Assembly (NCBI GenBank): GCA_003223645.1
Contig: QHVT01000006.1
Coordinates: 62,001 to 126,000, forward strand
DNA from: Acidobacteriota bacterium
GTDB lineage: Bacteria > Acidobacteriota > Thermoanaerobaculia > Gp7-AA8
Direction of reading: 5' to 3'
DNA length: 64,000 bases
Shown here: one piece after another, positions 8,076 through 18,099 of the stretch
Position numbering within the stretch: position 1 is the stretch's first letter
Layout of the letters: every line of letters starts with the position of its first letter
The notes under the pieces: model-generated
Seen by the model: the letters and a program-made list of their open reading frames with translations, nothing else
Told to the model about the DNA's origin: nothing
Database searches by the model: none
Position numbers and translations under genes: made by a program

Positions 8076-8773
8076 CTCGCAAAATTCTGGTTGTCGAAGA
8101 CAACGAGGAGCTCGCGTTCGGACTGCGCACGAATCTCGAGATCGAAGGATACGAGGTGGAAGTCGCGACGGACGGCGATGCGGGATTCGAAGCGGCGAAA
8201 CGATTCGCGCCCGAGCTGATCGTGCTCGATCTCGTGTTGCCGAAGAGCGACGGATTTCGCGTCCTTCGCGCGGTGCGCGAAGCGGGCCTGCGCATGCCGG
8301 TGCTGATTCTGACCGCGAGGGGAGAAGAGGCGGACAAAGTGCGCGGACTGAAGCTCGGCGCCGACGACTACGTGACGAAGCCGTTCGGCATTCTCGAGTT
8401 TCTGGCGCGCGTTGAAGCGCTGATCCGCAGAGCGGCCGCGCCTCCGCCGCGGCCGATCGATCATTTCGGCGACGTCACGGTGAATCGCGAGGCGCGCACC
8501 GTGACGCGCGGCGGGAAAATCGTCGCCGTGACGCCGAAAGAGCTCGACCTGCTCATTGCCCTCCTCGACCGCGGCGAGCGTGCGGTCTCGCGATTCGAAT
8601 TGATGCGCGACGTCTGGGGATACTCCGATTCCGTCATTACGCGTACGGTCGACAGTCACGTTGCGGAATTGCGGCGCAAGCTCGAAGACGACCCCCGCAC
8701 GCCGCGGCACATCCTCACGGTGCAGCGATTCGGCTACCGACTCGTCCTCACGCCGGAGACCTCGTCATCCTGA
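8072..8773 (+). CDS. Response regulator, OmpR/PhoB type
   Basis: 233 residues starting at the ATG that overlaps the kinase stop. The receiver domain has the acidic pair at E9-D10, phospho-acceptor D53 in VLDLVLP, the T of LTARGEE and K of TKPFG. The C-terminal winged helix (about residues 135-228) includes LDLLIALLDRGERAVSR and the recognition-helix region TRTVDSHVAELRRKLE. It presumably activates or represses genes on signal from the kinase at 6516. The last residues (TSSS, then TGA) are read from the start of a family D palindrome. Confidence 0.93.
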   Translation: MTRKILVVEDNEELAFGLRTNLEIEGYEVEVATDGDAGFEAAKRFAPELIVLDLVLPKSDGFRVLRAVREAGLRMPVLILTARGEEADKVRGLKLGADDYVTKPFGILEFLARVEALIRRAAAPPPRPIDHFGDVTVNREARTVTRGGKIVAVTPKELDLLIALLDRGERAVSRFELMRDVWGYSDSVITRTVDSHVAELRRKLEDDPRTPRHILTVQRFGYRLVLTPETSSS

Positions 8774-8854
8774 GCCGCGTAGACGGCGAAGGATCTCAAT
8801 TACAGGCATTCGCATTTTAAGATCCTTCGTCGCGCTTCGCCGACTCAGGATGAC
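8764..8854. repeat. Palindrome family D
   Basis: Left arm CGTCATCCTGAGCCGCG with GGCGAAGGATCT; right arm AGATCCTTCG with GCCGACTCAGGATGACG. Other copies are at 22680-22772, 38168-38260 and 43177-43256. It contains the stop codon of the response regulator gene. Confidence 0.87.
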
Positions 8855-8962
8855 GGGATTTCGTCACGACCTCTCAGGATGAGTGTGATTTCTTACAACT
8901 CCATGACTTTCCTCTGACACCGGTCCGACCTGTTGTACGTGCGCACGGATTATCGTCGATCC

Positions 8963-9847
8963 ATGTTCCGCTCTTTCCTCATTGCGCTCGTCATGACTAC
9001 ACGGTTGTGCGCGCTCGACATCCTCGTCTCCGGCCGCTTCAGCAACAGCATCGTTCGTTATGACGGCAATACCGGCGCGTTCAAGAGCGTATTTGCGTCC
9101 GGCGGCGAATTACAGAACCCGAATGGACTCGCATTCGGACCGGACGGGCGGCTGTACGCGGGACTGGGCGACACCGGAGTCGTTCTGCGCTACGACGGGA
9201 AAACCGGCGCACTCATCGATCGCTTCATCGACACGACTGCATTTGCCGGTGCGAGGGACATTGTCTTCGGACCGGACGGCGATCTGTATGTCGCCGCAGG
9301 CTCGATCGATAAGATTTTGCGCTTCGACGGCAAAACTGGCGCGTTGAAGGGCGTGGCGGCGGAGGGCGACACGCTCGTCGGGCCGGTCGGACTCGATATT
9401 CGCAGCGACGGCTTGATGGCCGTCGGCGGCGCGATCAGCAATGCCGTCTATTTCTTTCGCGACGGACAATTCGTCCGCCGCTGTTCCAATCGCACGCTGC
9501 ACGGCACGATTACGGGTGTACTGTTCGGCGACGACGGATTTGTGTACGCGGCGACCGCGCAGCGCAACAGCGTCGTCCGCGTGAATCCCGAAACGTGCGC
9601 CGAAACGGTATTTGCGCAGGGATCGGGTCTCGACGTCGCGATTTACATGGCCTGGGCTCCGGATGGAAATCTGCTCGTCGGCTCGTTCAATGGCGACAGT
9701 GTCGTGAAATTCAATCGTGCGAGCGGCGCGGCGATGGGAACGTTCGTCGCGCCACGGCTGGACGTTCTCGACGGCGTGCACGACATCGTCATCGACCGCA
9801 GCCCCAACATCCGCCGGCGTGCCGTGCGTTCGAGCGCCGGATTGTAG
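8963..9847 (+). CDS. Secreted NHL/SMP-30-like beta-propeller protein
   Basis: 294 residues with a signal peptide (MFRSFLIALVMTTRLCA). The mature protein consists of repeated blade motifs: RYDGNTGAFK, RYDGKTGALI, RFDGKTGALK and GPDGRLY/GPDGDLY/APDGNL, spaced about 45 residues apart, as in NHL or gluconolactonase-like propellers. No catalytic residues are assigned; it probably binds a carbohydrate or another ligand outside the cytoplasm. The Met at 8963 is preferred over 8933 because it begins the signal peptide. It converges on the LytTR regulator gene and shares a terminator hairpin with it. Confidence 0.8.
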   Translation: MFRSFLIALVMTTRLCALDILVSGRFSNSIVRYDGNTGAFKSVFASGGELQNPNGLAFGPDGRLYAGLGDTGVVLRYDGKTGALIDRFIDTTAFAGARDIVFGPDGDLYVAAGSIDKILRFDGKTGALKGVAAEGDTLVGPVGLDIRSDGLMAVGGAISNAVYFFRDGQFVRRCSNRTLHGTITGVLFGDDGFVYAATAQRNSVVRVNPETCAETVFAQGSGLDVAIYMAWAPDGNLLVGSFNGDSVVKFNRASGAAMGTFVAPRLDVLDGVHDIVIDRSPNIRRRAVRSSAGL

Positions 9848-9864
9848 AACCATCCCTACAATCC
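9839..9864. terminator. Bidirectional hairpin holding both stop codons
   Basis: Perfect 9-bp arms GGATTGTAG and CTACAATCC around an 8-base loop. Each arm contains the TAG stop of the gene running into it, so both convergent genes end with the same nonamer. There is no long T-run, so termination strength is uncertain. Confidence 0.6.
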
Positions 9865-10587
9865 TTCGACCAGCGCTTCCAGCCTGTCGCGATAATTGGG
9901 ACTGAGGCGCAGCCTCGTGCCGTCCTGCAATACGACGATGTGCTCGCGCGCGAACGACGGATGCATTTCTGTAATCCGATCGACATTGACGATCGTCGAG
10001 CGGTGAATGCGCACGAAGCGCGACGGATCGAGGCGCTGTTCGAGCGCGACCATCGATCCGCGGAAGAGATGCGAGCCGTGTCCGATGTGTAATCGCACGT
10101 AATTCGCGGCCGCTTCAATCCAATCGACCTGGTCCAGCCGCACGAATTGAATGCGCCCCGCGGTTTTGACTGCGACGCGCATCAATTTCGGATCGGGCGT
10201 GCTATTGGGTGGTGCAGAAGATCGCGCAAACAGTTTGCGCACCCGAGTGAGCATGCGCGCGAACCGCTGCGCGTCGAATGGCTTCAGCAAATAGTCCGTC
10301 GCCTCGGCGTCAAACGCCCGCACTGCATACGACTCGAACGCCGTCACGAACACCACATACGGCCGAAGCGACGACGTCGAGCGCATTCTTTCAATGACAT
10401 CAAAACCCGACAGCGCCGGCATTTCGACGTCAATGAATACGAGCTCCGGCCGCGACGTCGTCAGCTCGCGCAGAAATGCCGTCCCGTTGCGATATTCACC
10501 GACCAGCTCCACATCCGTTTCGCGCTTCAGAAAATCGCGCAGTCGTTCGCGGGCGAGAGGCTCATCATCGAGGATCGCGGTGCGCAT
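9856..10587 (-). CDS. LytTR-family response regulator
   Basis: 243 residues. The N-terminal receiver has the acidic cluster D7-D8-E9, phospho-acceptor D53 in VFIDVEMP and K in LLKPFDA. The C-terminal half is a LytTR DNA-binding domain: VDWIEAAANYVRLHIG, then FVRIHRSTIVNVDRI and LSPNYRDRLEAL. Such regulators bind paired direct repeats about 21 bp apart; such a pair lies at 11855-11889 upstream of the partner kinase gene. It follows the kinase gene by 131 bases on the same strand; that gap shows no other feature. Confidence 0.93.
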   Translation of the reverse strand: MRTAILDDEPLARERLRDFLKRETDVELVGEYRNGTAFLRELTTSRPELVFIDVEMPALSGFDVIERMRSTSSLRPYVVFVTAFESYAVRAFDAEATDYLLKPFDAQRFARMLTRVRKLFARSSAPPNSTPDPKLMRVAVKTAGRIQFVRLDQVDWIEAAANYVRLHIGHGSHLFRGSMVALEQRLDPSRFVRIHRSTIVNVDRITEMHPSFAREHIVVLQDGTRLRLSPNYRDRLEALVEGL

Positions 10588-10718
10588 GGATCGAAGCTCC
10601 AGACGTCTTGAACTATGGTGTTTCCATCCTGCCGCGAAAATGCCTAATAACGTGTTTCCAAACAGCAACGCTTTGCGTTGGTGTGCGTATACACGGCTGC
10701 GGCTCGCGCGAAAGTTTT

Positions 10719-11819
10719 TCAGCGGACCCGCAATGCGCTTTTTCGCGTGGGAACGCGGACGAGAGGAATGACGACAGTCACGATCATTCCGCCCAGAGAA
10801 TTCTTCTCCAGCTGAATGCTCGCTTCCGGTCCATAGAGCGTCGACATCCGCGCGCGCATATTGCTGATGCCGACCCCGTCCGACGGAACCTCGGGGTGGG
10901 ACACAGGCTGGCCCGCGGTGTCCGACACCCGGATCAATACGGACGCATGGTCCTCGCTGATCTCGACGCGGATCGCGCCGCCGTCGTCGGAGTGCGAGAT
11001 TCCGTGCTTCACGCTGTTCTCGATCAGCGGCTGCAGCAGAAACGGCGGGACGAGCACGTCCTGATGCTGCAGCTGCACGATCCATTCGACGGAGAGGCGA
11101 TCCGAAAAGCGGATTTCCTGGATCTCCACATACCGCCGCGCAAATTCCAGCTCTTCGCTGATCGGCACCTCGTGCCGCTCCGCGCTCGCGAACGACATCC
11201 GCAACAGATCGCTGAGCAGCGTGATCATCCGGTCCGCGCGGTCGGGCGCGCGATGCAACAGCGTGGTGATCGAATGCAGCGTGTTGAACAGAAAATGCGG
11301 CTGCAACTGCGACTGCAGCATCCGCATTTGCGCCTGTGCGAGTTGCGACTCCAGCGTCGCGGTGCGCGTCGCTCGCCAAGTCGCCAATTCGTGCGCGCGC
11401 AACGCGTAGACGACGCCGAACACGATGACCGCGTCGAGGAGCGCGCGATGGAAGCGCGTGTACGCGATGTGGTCGAGGCCCAGACCGTCAGGCTGGTCGC
11501 GCAGCAGGACGGAGAGCGCGTAATCGGCGCCGGTGCTCAGGCAGGCGACGACGATCGCGGTCGGCGCGAAGACGCCGATGACCGTGCGCGGCGAGAGCGG
11601 AATCGGGAAGAAGCGCGGGAACTGAAAGATGCACTGCGTAATGACGGCCCACAACAAGCCCTTGAGCGACTGATGCACGAGGACGCGGACGCAATTGGCG
11701 GCGGCCATGCCGAGGAACAGGTGGGCGGCGCATTCCTGCGCGGTGAAGTAGACGGCGATCAATAAAAACGCGATCACCAACTGCAAAAAGGGCGGCGCCT
11801 TGAATTCCTGCGACAACAC
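10719..11819 (-). CDS. LytS/YehU-type sensor histidine kinase
   Basis: 366 residues with four or five hydrophobic segments in the first 140 residues, a short coiled coil ([15 protein letters not shown]) and a His_kinase domain. The phospho-acceptor is H175 in [12 protein letters not shown], and the ATP-binding lid region has [16 protein letters not shown] and [12 protein letters not shown]. These are characteristic of kinases paired with LytTR regulators such as the gene at 9856-10587. The signal is unknown; no separate sensor domain lies outside the membrane. Confidence 0.92.
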   Translation of the reverse strand: MLSQEFKAPPFLQLVIAFLLIAVYFTAQECAAHLFLGMAAANCVRVLVHQSLKGLLWAVITQCIFQFPRFFPIPLSPRTVIGVFAPTAIVVACLSTGADYALSVLLRDQPDGLGLDHIAYTRFHRALLDAVIVFGVVYALRAHELATWRATRTATLESQLAQAQMRMLQSQLQPHFLFNTLHSITTLLHRAPDRADRMITLLSDLLRMSFASAERHEVPISEELEFARRYVEIQEIRFSDRLSVEWIVQLQHQDVLVPPFLLQPLIENSVKHGISHSDDGGAIRVEISEDHASVLIRVSDTAGQPVSHPEVPSDGVGISNMRARMSTLYGPEASIQLEKNSLGGMIVTVVIPLVRVPTRKSALRVR

Positions 11820-11854
11820 TCCACGCTACAGCGTTCTCGCGACGCGGGGATCGG

Positions 11855-11889
11855 TGCAGGGACGAAAGCTACATTTGCAGGGACGAAAG
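11855..11889. promoter_or_regulatory. Direct repeat pair, candidate LytTR operator
   Basis: TGCAGGGACGAAAG occurs at 11855-11868 and again, identical, at 11876-11889, a 21-base period (two helical turns). It sits between the divergent LytS-type kinase gene and the oppD-like gene. LytTR regulators recognise such phased direct repeats, so autoregulation or control of the ABC locus is plausible. Confidence 0.55.
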
Positions 11890-11924
11890 ACCGGGATGTC
11901 ACCATTCTTGCTACCATCCGCCGC

Positions 11925-12935
11925 GTGACGGCTGTCGCTGACGTCGATCCGCTGCTCGAAGTCCGCAAGCTGCGCACTTCGTTCTTTACGTCGGACGGGG
12001 TGGTGCACGCGGTCGACAATGTCTCGTTCAGCGTGCGGCGCGGCGAAGCGGTCGCGCTCGTCGGCGAGTCGGGATGCGGCAAGAGCGTCACGGCGATGTC
12101 GATCATGCGGCTCGTCGCCGTCCCGGGAAAAATCACGGCCGGTGAGGTCCGCTTCAAGGGCCGCGATCTCGTGCCGCTCCCCGAAAAACAAATGCGCGCG
12201 GTGCGCGGCAACGACATCGCGATGGTGTTTCAGGAGCCGATGACCTCGCTGAACCCGGTGTTCAAGATCGGCGCGCAGGTCGCCGAGGCGATCCGCATTC
12301 ATCGGAAGGTGTCGAAGAAAGAGGCGTGGAAACTGGCGGGGGAGATGCTCGACCTCGTCTCGATTCCCGATCCGGTCAAGCGACTCGACGACTATCCGCA
12401 TCAACTCTCCGGCGGCATGCGGCAGCGCGTGATGATCGCGATGGCGCTTTCCTGCGATCCGGAGCTGCTGATCGCCGACGAGCCGACGACCGCGCTCGAC
12501 GTCACGATCCAGGCGCAGATCATGGAGCTGCTGGCGTCGCTGCAGAAGCGGCTCGGCCTGGCCGTGCTCCTCATCACGCACGACCTCGGCGTGGTCGCCG
12601 AGTTCTGCGAGCGCGTCATCGTCATGTACACCGGCCGCGTCGTCGAAGAAGCGCCGGTGCTCGATCTCTTCGAGCGCCCCGGACATCCGTACACGCGCGG
12701 ACTTTTGAAATCGCTGCCGAGCGTGGTGAAAGAAGAGTCGGCCAAACGACTGCCGACGATCGCCGGCATGGTCCCGTCGCTGACCGCGCTGCCGCAGGGC
12801 TGCAAGTTCAACCCGCGCTGTCCCGACGTGATGGAGATTTGCTACGGACGCGAGCCGGCGCTGATGCAGGTGGGACCGGCGCAGACGGCAAGGTGCTATT
12901 TGCATGGGGATGCGGCGGATCCGGAGAGAAGCTGA
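11925..12935 (+). CDS. Oligopeptide ABC transporter ATPase OppD/DppD
   Basis: 336 residues from a GTG start. Walker [10 protein letters not shown]-loop, ABC signature LSGGMRQRV and Walker [13 protein letters not shown] are intact, followed by the C-terminal oligopeptide_HPY extension with Cys residues typical of DppD/OppD ([16 protein letters not shown]), which in this family can hold an iron-sulphur cluster. It powers uptake of di/oligopeptides with the F subunit next to it. The matching binding protein and permeases are encoded 11 kb away (25315-28776). Confidence 0.94.
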   Translation: MTAVADVDPLLEVRKLRTSFFTSDGVVHAVDNVSFSVRRGEAVALVGESGCGKSVTAMSIMRLVAVPGKITAGEVRFKGRDLVPLPEKQMRAVRGNDIAMVFQEPMTSLNPVFKIGAQVAEAIRIHRKVSKKEAWKLAGEMLDLVSIPDPVKRLDDYPHQLSGGMRQRVMIAMALSCDPELLIADEPTTALDVTIQAQIMELLASLQKRLGLAVLLITHDLGVVAEFCERVIVMYTGRVVEEAPVLDLFERPGHPYTRGLLKSLPSVVKEESAKRLPTIAGMVPSLTALPQGCKFNPRCPDVMEICYGREPALMQVGPAQTARCYLHGDAADPERS

Positions 12936-12937
12936 TG

Positions 12938-13052
12938 AAGGCAGAAGGCAGAAGGCAGAAGGCAGAAGTAAGAAGCGTGCCGGGCGCGCGCTTGCGTGTC
13001 GAGGCCTTCTCACTTCTGCCTTCTGCCTTCTGCCTTCTGCCTTCATTCGGAA
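12938..13052. repeat. Palindrome family E inside the oppD-oppF space
   Basis: GGCAGAAGGCAGAAGGCAG on the left and the complementary CTGCCTTCTGCCTTCTGCC on the right, about 60 bases apart. A transcript through both ATPase genes would form a long hairpin here. Related elements: 25082-25193 and 53178-53248. Confidence 0.87.
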
Positions 13053-13061
13053 AGGTTCGCG

Positions 13062-14117
13062 ATGGCCGCTGAACCTCAACAAACCCCAAAACTCCCTCTC
13101 GGCAGGGGCGAGCCGCTCCTCATCGTCCGCGATCTCAAAAAATACTTCCCCGTAAAACGAGGTGTGCTGGGCCGGGTGGTTGCGCAGGTCAAGGCGGTCG
13201 ACGGCATCAGCTTCGGCGTGTCGGGGGGTGAGACGCTGGGGCTCGTCGGCGAGTCGGGGTCGGGGAAGACGACGGTCGGACGCTGCATCCTTCGCCTCAT
13301 CGAGCCGACCGACGGGGAGATCGTGTTCGAGGACACGAACGTGCTCTCGCTCGACAGCGGCGACATGCGGCGGATGCGGCGCAACATGCAGATCGTGTTT
13401 CAGGATCCGTACGCGTCGCTCAATCCGCGGATGACGGTCGGCACGATCGTCTCCGAGCCGCTGATCATTCACGGCGGCTTGTCCGCGAGCGAGCGCAGCG
13501 ATCGCGTCTCGCAGCTCCTCCTCAAAGTCGGACTGAGTCCCGACTATCGCAAGCGCTATCCGCACGAGTTCTCCGGCGGTCAGCGGCAGCGCATCGGCGT
13601 CGCGCGCGCGCTGGCGACGAACCCGAAGTTCCTCGTCCTCGACGAGCCGGTCTCCGCGCTCGATGTCTCCGTGCAGGCGCAGGTCGTCAATCTTCTGCAG
13701 GACCTGCAGGACGAGCTCGGACTGACGTATCTCTTCATCGCGCACGATCTCTCGGTCGTAGAACACATCTCCACTCGCGTCGCCGTGATGTACCTCGGCA
13801 AGATCATGGAGCTCGCCGACCGCGCCGCGCTCTACGAAGATCCGCTGCACCCGTACACCAAAGCGCTCCTCTCCGCCGTGCCGATCCCGAATCCGACCGT
13901 GCGGAAGACGCGCATTCTCCTCAAGGGAGACATCCCGACGCCGCTGAATCCTCCCAGCGGCTGCGTGTTCCACACGCGCTGCCCGATCGCGCAGTTCCCG
14001 ATTTGTGCCGCGGAGGTTCCACCTCTCGTAGAGCACAAGCCCGGACACTTCGCCGCCTGCCATTTCGCCGGAGCGCCGCTGCCGGCGGCAGACGCGGAGA
14101 GGCTCAAAGGCGCATAG
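13062..14117 (+). CDS. Oligopeptide ABC transporter ATPase OppF/DppF
   Basis: 351 residues starting at MAAEPQQTP, preceded by GGAAAGG about 6 bases upstream; upstream open frame is palindrome sequence. Walker A GESGSGKT, signature [15 protein letters not shown] and Walker [13 protein letters not shown] are present, with the OppF C-terminal Cys-containing region ([16 protein letters not shown]). It forms the heterodimeric ATPase with the product of 11925-12935. The last codons (ERLKGA, TAG) run into a family A palindrome. Confidence 0.94.
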   Translation: MAAEPQQTPKLPLGRGEPLLIVRDLKKYFPVKRGVLGRVVAQVKAVDGISFGVSGGETLGLVGESGSGKTTVGRCILRLIEPTDGEIVFEDTNVLSLDSGDMRRMRRNMQIVFQDPYASLNPRMTVGTIVSEPLIIHGGLSASERSDRVSQLLLKVGLSPDYRKRYPHEFSGGQRQRIGVARALATNPKFLVLDEPVSALDVSVQAQVVNLLQDLQDELGLTYLFIAHDLSVVEHISTRVAVMYLGKIMELADRAALYEDPLHPYTKALLSAVPIPNPTVRKTRILLKGDIPTPLNPPSGCVFHTRCPIAQFPICAAEVPPLVEHKPGHFAACHFAGAPLPAADAERLKGA

Positions 14118-14280
14118 GCTCATGGGCTCATAGATTTTGAGCCTGTGGCCTTTGCGCCTGTGGCGCCCGGAGCTCAGGTCAACGAATTCGCTCCGGCAGC
14201 GGATCCGGAGAGGCTCATAGGCTCATGGGCTCATGGGCTCATAGCTTTGAGCCTGTGAGCCTTTGCGCCCGTGCGCCTCC
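14101..14280. repeat. Palindrome family A, two tandem copies
   Basis: Units such as AGGCTCATGGGCTCATAG are followed by GAGCCTGTGGCC-like complements, and the arrangement is repeated from about 14208. The 282-base space between the OppF-like gene and the tolC-like gene is mostly this element; the remainder (14281-14399) contains a possible GGGAGG ribosome site for the next gene. Confidence 0.82.
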
Positions 14281-14399
14281 AACCCTGGGTCAACGAAAGC
14301 GCTACCCGTGCGTATTACCCACCGGGAAGCTTAGAATGCGCGCCGTCGGAAACCAATGGCGCGGAATCACGTACAAAAGGCGTGTTTGGGAGGACTTGC

Positions 14400-16082
14400 A
14401 TGACCGCTGTTCGACGGTTGATCACCACTTTGATGATGTTGCTCGCAGCGACGGCGCTGATCGCTCAGGAGGCGCAGGTGCCGCGGACGACCGAGGCGGT
14501 GGCGGCCGAGACCGACCGCGACGCAGACAATCCGCGCGCTTTGCACCTCTCCCTCGATGAGGCGCTCGGCACCGCGATGAAGCAGAACCTCGGCGTTCAG
14601 ATCGAGAACTACGAGACGCGCATCTCCGGCTACAACCTTCGCAGTACTTACGGCGTGTTCGACTTCTTCTCGGACGGCCGCGTGCTGCTCTCGAGCTCGA
14701 ACAGCCCGACCACCAGCGCGACGCAGACGAGCGCCGACCGTTCCATCCTTGCGAACGCCGGAGTGACCCAGCTCCTGCCGACCGGCGGCACCTACTCGTT
14801 CGGATTCGACAACTCCCGGTCGAGTGCGGTCGGCGGCTTCGTGAACATCAACCCGGCCTATAAGAGCAGCCTCGATTTCAACTTCACGCAGCCGCTGCTC
14901 CGCGACTTCGGCGTCGACGTCACGAAGCGCGGCATCACCATCGCGCGCAACAACCTCGGCATCACGCAGGGGCAGTTCCGCACGGTGATCATGGATACCG
15001 TCTCCGCCGTCGAGCAGGCCTACCTCGATCTCGCGTACGCGCGGCGCAACGTGGAAGTCGTGAAGGAAGCGCTCTTCCTGGCCCGCGATCAGGCGCGTAT
15101 CACGCAGATCCGCATCGACGTCGGCGCGTCGGCGCCGCTCGACATCCTCCAGCCGAACGTGCAGATTGCAACGACCGAGGAGTCGCTCGTCACTGCCGTC
15201 TCGTCGGTGCGCGATGCGGAAGACCGCATCCGCCAGTTGCTCAATCTTCCGCGCGAAGAGTGGGACCGTCCGATCATTCCAACCGGCAACATCGAGTACA
15301 ACGCGATGCAGGTCAATTTCGATCAGGCCGTGGAGCAGGCGCTCGCGAATCGTCCCGAAGTCACGCAGCAGCGGCTGAGCACCGACACGGCGCGCGTCAA
15401 CGCGATCTACACGCGCAATCAGACGCTGCCGACGGTCGACTTCACCGTCGGATACGGCGTCGCCGGTGTCGCCGGCAAGACGCTCGACGTCGACGCTGCG
15501 GGAAATCCGATCGTCGTTTCGTCGACCGGCTACGATCGCACGCTCTCGCAACTCTTCGGCCGCGACTTCCCGAGCTGGAGCGTCGGCTTCAACTTCGGAT
15601 ATCCGCTGATGAACATCGGCGCGCGCGCGAATGCACGCGCCGCGCAGCTCGACTACAAGCAGTCGCAGACGTTCGAAGCGCAGACGCGCCAGAACATCAC
15701 CGTCGAAGTACGCAACGCGGCGCGCCTGATCGAAACGTTCGGCCGCACCATCGCCGCCTCACGTGCCGCGCGCGACGCCGCCGAGAAAAACGTCGAGGCC
15801 GAGCGCAAGCGCTACGAGAACGGCATGACCACGAACTTCCAGGTCCTCGAAGTGCAGAAGCAGCTTTCCGACGCGCGCGTGCGCGAGCTGTTCTCGCTGG
15901 TCGGCTACAACAAGGCCGTCGCCGCCTATCACCGCGCGGTCGGCGACATCCTCGAAATCCACAACATCACGGTCGAACAGCCCGAGCTCCCCGGAGAGCC
16001 GGATTGGAAGACCACGTTCTTTGATCGCTACAATTGGCTGAACTACGGACCCAGAGTGAAATTGGAGGAACAGCCAAAATGA
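14400..16082 (+). CDS. TolC-family outer-membrane efflux protein
   Basis: 560 residues from an ATG preceded by GGGAGG at a good distance. Signal peptide MTAVRRLITTLMMLLAATALIAQ. Two OEP repeats follow, each opening with a SLDEAL/DQAVEQAL-type helix (LHLSLDEALGTAMKQN at about residue 50) and rich in long amphipathic helices; a beta-barrel-like segment has GGTYSFGFDN. It forms the outer-membrane channel of the tripartite efflux system encoded by the next genes. The stop overlaps the following ATG. Confidence 0.92.
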   Translation: MTAVRRLITTLMMLLAATALIAQEAQVPRTTEAVAAETDRDADNPRALHLSLDEALGTAMKQNLGVQIENYETRISGYNLRSTYGVFDFFSDGRVLLSSSNSPTTSATQTSADRSILANAGVTQLLPTGGTYSFGFDNSRSSAVGGFVNINPAYKSSLDFNFTQPLLRDFGVDVTKRGITIARNNLGITQGQFRTVIMDTVSAVEQAYLDLAYARRNVEVVKEALFLARDQARITQIRIDVGASAPLDILQPNVQIATTEESLVTAVSSVRDAEDRIRQLLNLPREEWDRPIIPTGNIEYNAMQVNFDQAVEQALANRPEVTQQRLSTDTARVNAIYTRNQTLPTVDFTVGYGVAGVAGKTLDVDAAGNPIVVSSTGYDRTLSQLFGRDFPSWSVGFNFGYPLMNIGARANARAAQLDYKQSQTFEAQTRQNITVEVRNAARLIETFGRTIAASRAARDAAEKNVEAERKRYENGMTTNFQVLEVQKQLSDARVRELFSLVGYNKAVAAYHRAVGDILEIHNITVEQPELPGEPDWKTTFFDRYNWLNYGPRVKLEEQPK

Positions 16083-16855
16083 GCGAGAACGCGGACGCGT
16101 TACAAAGCCCGACCCTTCCTCTTCCGCCGCCCAGGAATTTCTTTCAGCGTTTCATCGGCGTCATCATTTCCCCGGTCGAGACCTTTCAGGACATCGCGCG
16201 CAAGCCTGATTTCCTGATGCCGATGATCGTCTTCATCCTCATCAGCTACGCGACCGCGTTCTTCACGATTCCGAAGATCGATTGGGAAGCGGTCACGGCG
16301 CAGCAGGTCGAGGCGATGAAGGCGAAGAACCCGAACATGGCGCAGAGCGACATCGACCGCATGACGCGGATCACGCAGACCATCGGCAAAGTGTTCGGCT
16401 GGTTTGGACCGATCCTGGGAATCATCATGTGGTTGATCCTGGCCGGCGTCCTGTTCCTCGCCTTCAAACTGTTCGGCGGGCAGCAGACCTTCAAACAGGC
16501 CTTATCCACGGTGCTCTATTCGTGGGTCCCGATGGTGTTGTATGGGATCGTGCTGGCGATCATCATCGCGGCGCGTCCCGGAAATTGGGACCCGACGCAC
16601 ATCGCGACGATCGTCAAGTCGAACCCGGCATTCCTCGTGAACATGAAAGAGCACGCAGCGCTCTACTCGCTGTTGTCCGCGATCGACATCTTCACGATCT
16701 GGACTCTGATTCTGCTCATCATCGGCTTCGCCATCTGCTCGAAGGTGTCGCGCGCAAAAGCCGCGACGATCATCATTTCGCTGTGGGCGATCGTGATCCT
16801 CGCCAAAGCAGCGATCGCAGCCCTCGGCGCCGCGCGGATGAAGGCTAGTTCGTGA
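16079..16855 (+). CDS. YIP1-domain membrane protein
   Basis: 258 residues with about five hydrophobic helices (FLMPMIVFILISYATAFF, ILGIIMWLILAGVLFLAFKLFGG, WVPMVLYGIVLAIIIA, FTIWTLILLIIGFAI, IIISLWAIVILAKAAIAAL) and the N-terminal FFQRFIGVIISPVETFQDIA signature of bacterial YIP1 proteins. Function in efflux operons is not established; it may help assemble or localise the pump. It starts at an ATG overlapping the tolC-like stop and overlaps the adaptor gene's GTG start. Confidence 0.85.
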   Translation: MSENADALQSPTLPLPPPRNFFQRFIGVIISPVETFQDIARKPDFLMPMIVFILISYATAFFTIPKIDWEAVTAQQVEAMKAKNPNMAQSDIDRMTRITQTIGKVFGWFGPILGIIMWLILAGVLFLAFKLFGGQQTFKQALSTVLYSWVPMVLYGIVLAIIIAARPGNWDPTHIATIVKSNPAFLVNMKEHAALYSLLSAIDIFTIWTLILLIIGFAICSKVSRAKAATIIISLWAIVILAKAAIAALGAARMKASS

Positions 16856-18099
16856 AGAAGAAGCTGCTCATCGGCGGCGGGCTCGTGCTCGTCGCCGCCA
16901 TCGTCATCGCCAGCATCAGCGGCGGCGGACCGGATCGCGAGAAGGTGTACGTCGAGCCGGCGGGCACGCGCACGCTGGAGGCGCTCGTCAGCGCGCCGGG
17001 CGAGATCGACCCGAAGATCAAGGTCAACATCAGCGCGCACATCGTCGGCAAGATCGAGCGCCTTTACTTCAATGAAGGCGACACGGTGAAAAAGGGACAG
17101 AAGCTCGTCGACCTGGAGCGCTTTCTGTACGTCGCGCAGCGCGACCGCCTGACCGCCGAGCTGGCGTCGCGACGCGTGGAAGCGCAGCGCGCGCGTGCGG
17201 CGCTCCATACGGCCGAGTCGAGTTATCAGCGTGCGCAGAACCTGTCGAAACAGGGGATCCAGGCGCAGGAACTGTTCGATCAGTCGCGGCTCGCGTACGA
17301 AAACGCGCGCGCGGGCGTTGCGGCCGCAGATCAGGGCATCCAGGAAGCGGAAGCAGGACTGCGATCGGCGACGACCGATCTCGAGCGCACGACCCTTCAT
17401 TCGCCGATCGACGGCAAGGTCGTCCAGCTGAACGCGCACGAAGGCGAAGTCGTCGTTACCGGCACGATGAACAACCCGGGATCGGTGATCGCCGTGATTG
17501 CCGATCTGTCGGAGATTCTCGTCGAAGCGGAAGTCGGGGAAGGCGAAGTCGTGGCGGTGAAACTCGGACAACCCGCGAAGATCAAAGTCGATGCGGTGAT
17601 GGACAAGGAGTACCACGGCCACGTCGTCGAGATCGGGAGCTCGGCATCGCAACGCGCGGGCGCGTCGGCCGTGCGCTTCTTCAACGTCAAGATCGCCATC
17701 GACGACTCGGACGAGCGTCTGCGTCCGGGCATGACCTCGCAGGTCGCGATCGTCACCAACAGCGCGCCCCACGCGGTGATCGTGCCGATCCAGTCGGTCG
17801 TCGAGCGCGTGCCCGGCGCGAAGGGCGACGAGAGCGGCGACGACGACCAGCCGAAGAAGAAGTACGTCTTCCTCGCCACGCAGGGCAAGGCCAAGCAGGT
17901 CGAAGTCACGACCGGCATCAGCGACGCCACGCACGTGCAGATCCTGAGCGGCGTCGCGAAAGGCGCCCCCGTGATCACCGGTCCGTTCCGGACGCTCAAG
18001 AGCCTCAAGGACGGCGCGGACATCGAAGTGACGAAGGAAGAGAAGAAGACGACGTCCAAGTCCGGCGAGAAGGACAAAGACAACAAGGATAAAAAATGA
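16852..18099 (+). CDS. Efflux adaptor (membrane fusion protein, MacA/HlyD type)
   Basis: 415 residues from a GTG that overlaps the upstream stop. An N-terminal membrane anchor ([16 protein letters not shown]) precedes a lipoyl/barrel-sandwich domain split by a long coiled coil (about residues 95-180: [19 protein letters not shown] and following). The second half of the lipoyl motif ([16 protein letters not shown]) follows, then beta-barrel domains. The C-terminus is a Lys-rich tail ([17 protein letters not shown]). It links the inner-membrane MacB-type transporter to the TolC-like channel. It overlaps the ATPase gene by ATGA. Confidence 0.93.
   Translation: MKKKLLIGGGLVLVAAIVIASISGGGPDREKVYVEPAGTRTLEALVSAPGEIDPKIKVNISAHIVGKIERLYFNEGDTVKKGQKLVDLERFLYVAQRDRLTAELASRRVEAQRARAALHTAESSYQRAQNLSKQGIQAQELFDQSRLAYENARAGVAAADQGIQEAEAGLRSATTDLERTTLHSPIDGKVVQLNAHEGEVVVTGTMNNPGSVIAVIADLSEILVEAEVGEGEVVAVKLGQPAKIKVDAVMDKEYHGHVVEIGSSASQRAGASAVRFFNVKIAIDDSDERLRPGMTSQVAIVTNSAPHAVIVPIQSVVERVPGAKGDESGDDDQPKKKYVFLATQGKAKQVEVTTGISDATHVQILSGVAKGAPVITGPFRTLKSLKDGADIEVTKEEKKTTSKSGEKDKDNKDKK

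Noticed and set aside
11826-14123. Very long minus-strand frame opposite oppD/oppF
   Set aside because: Spans both genes and the palindrome between them; produced by codon bias of the real genes.
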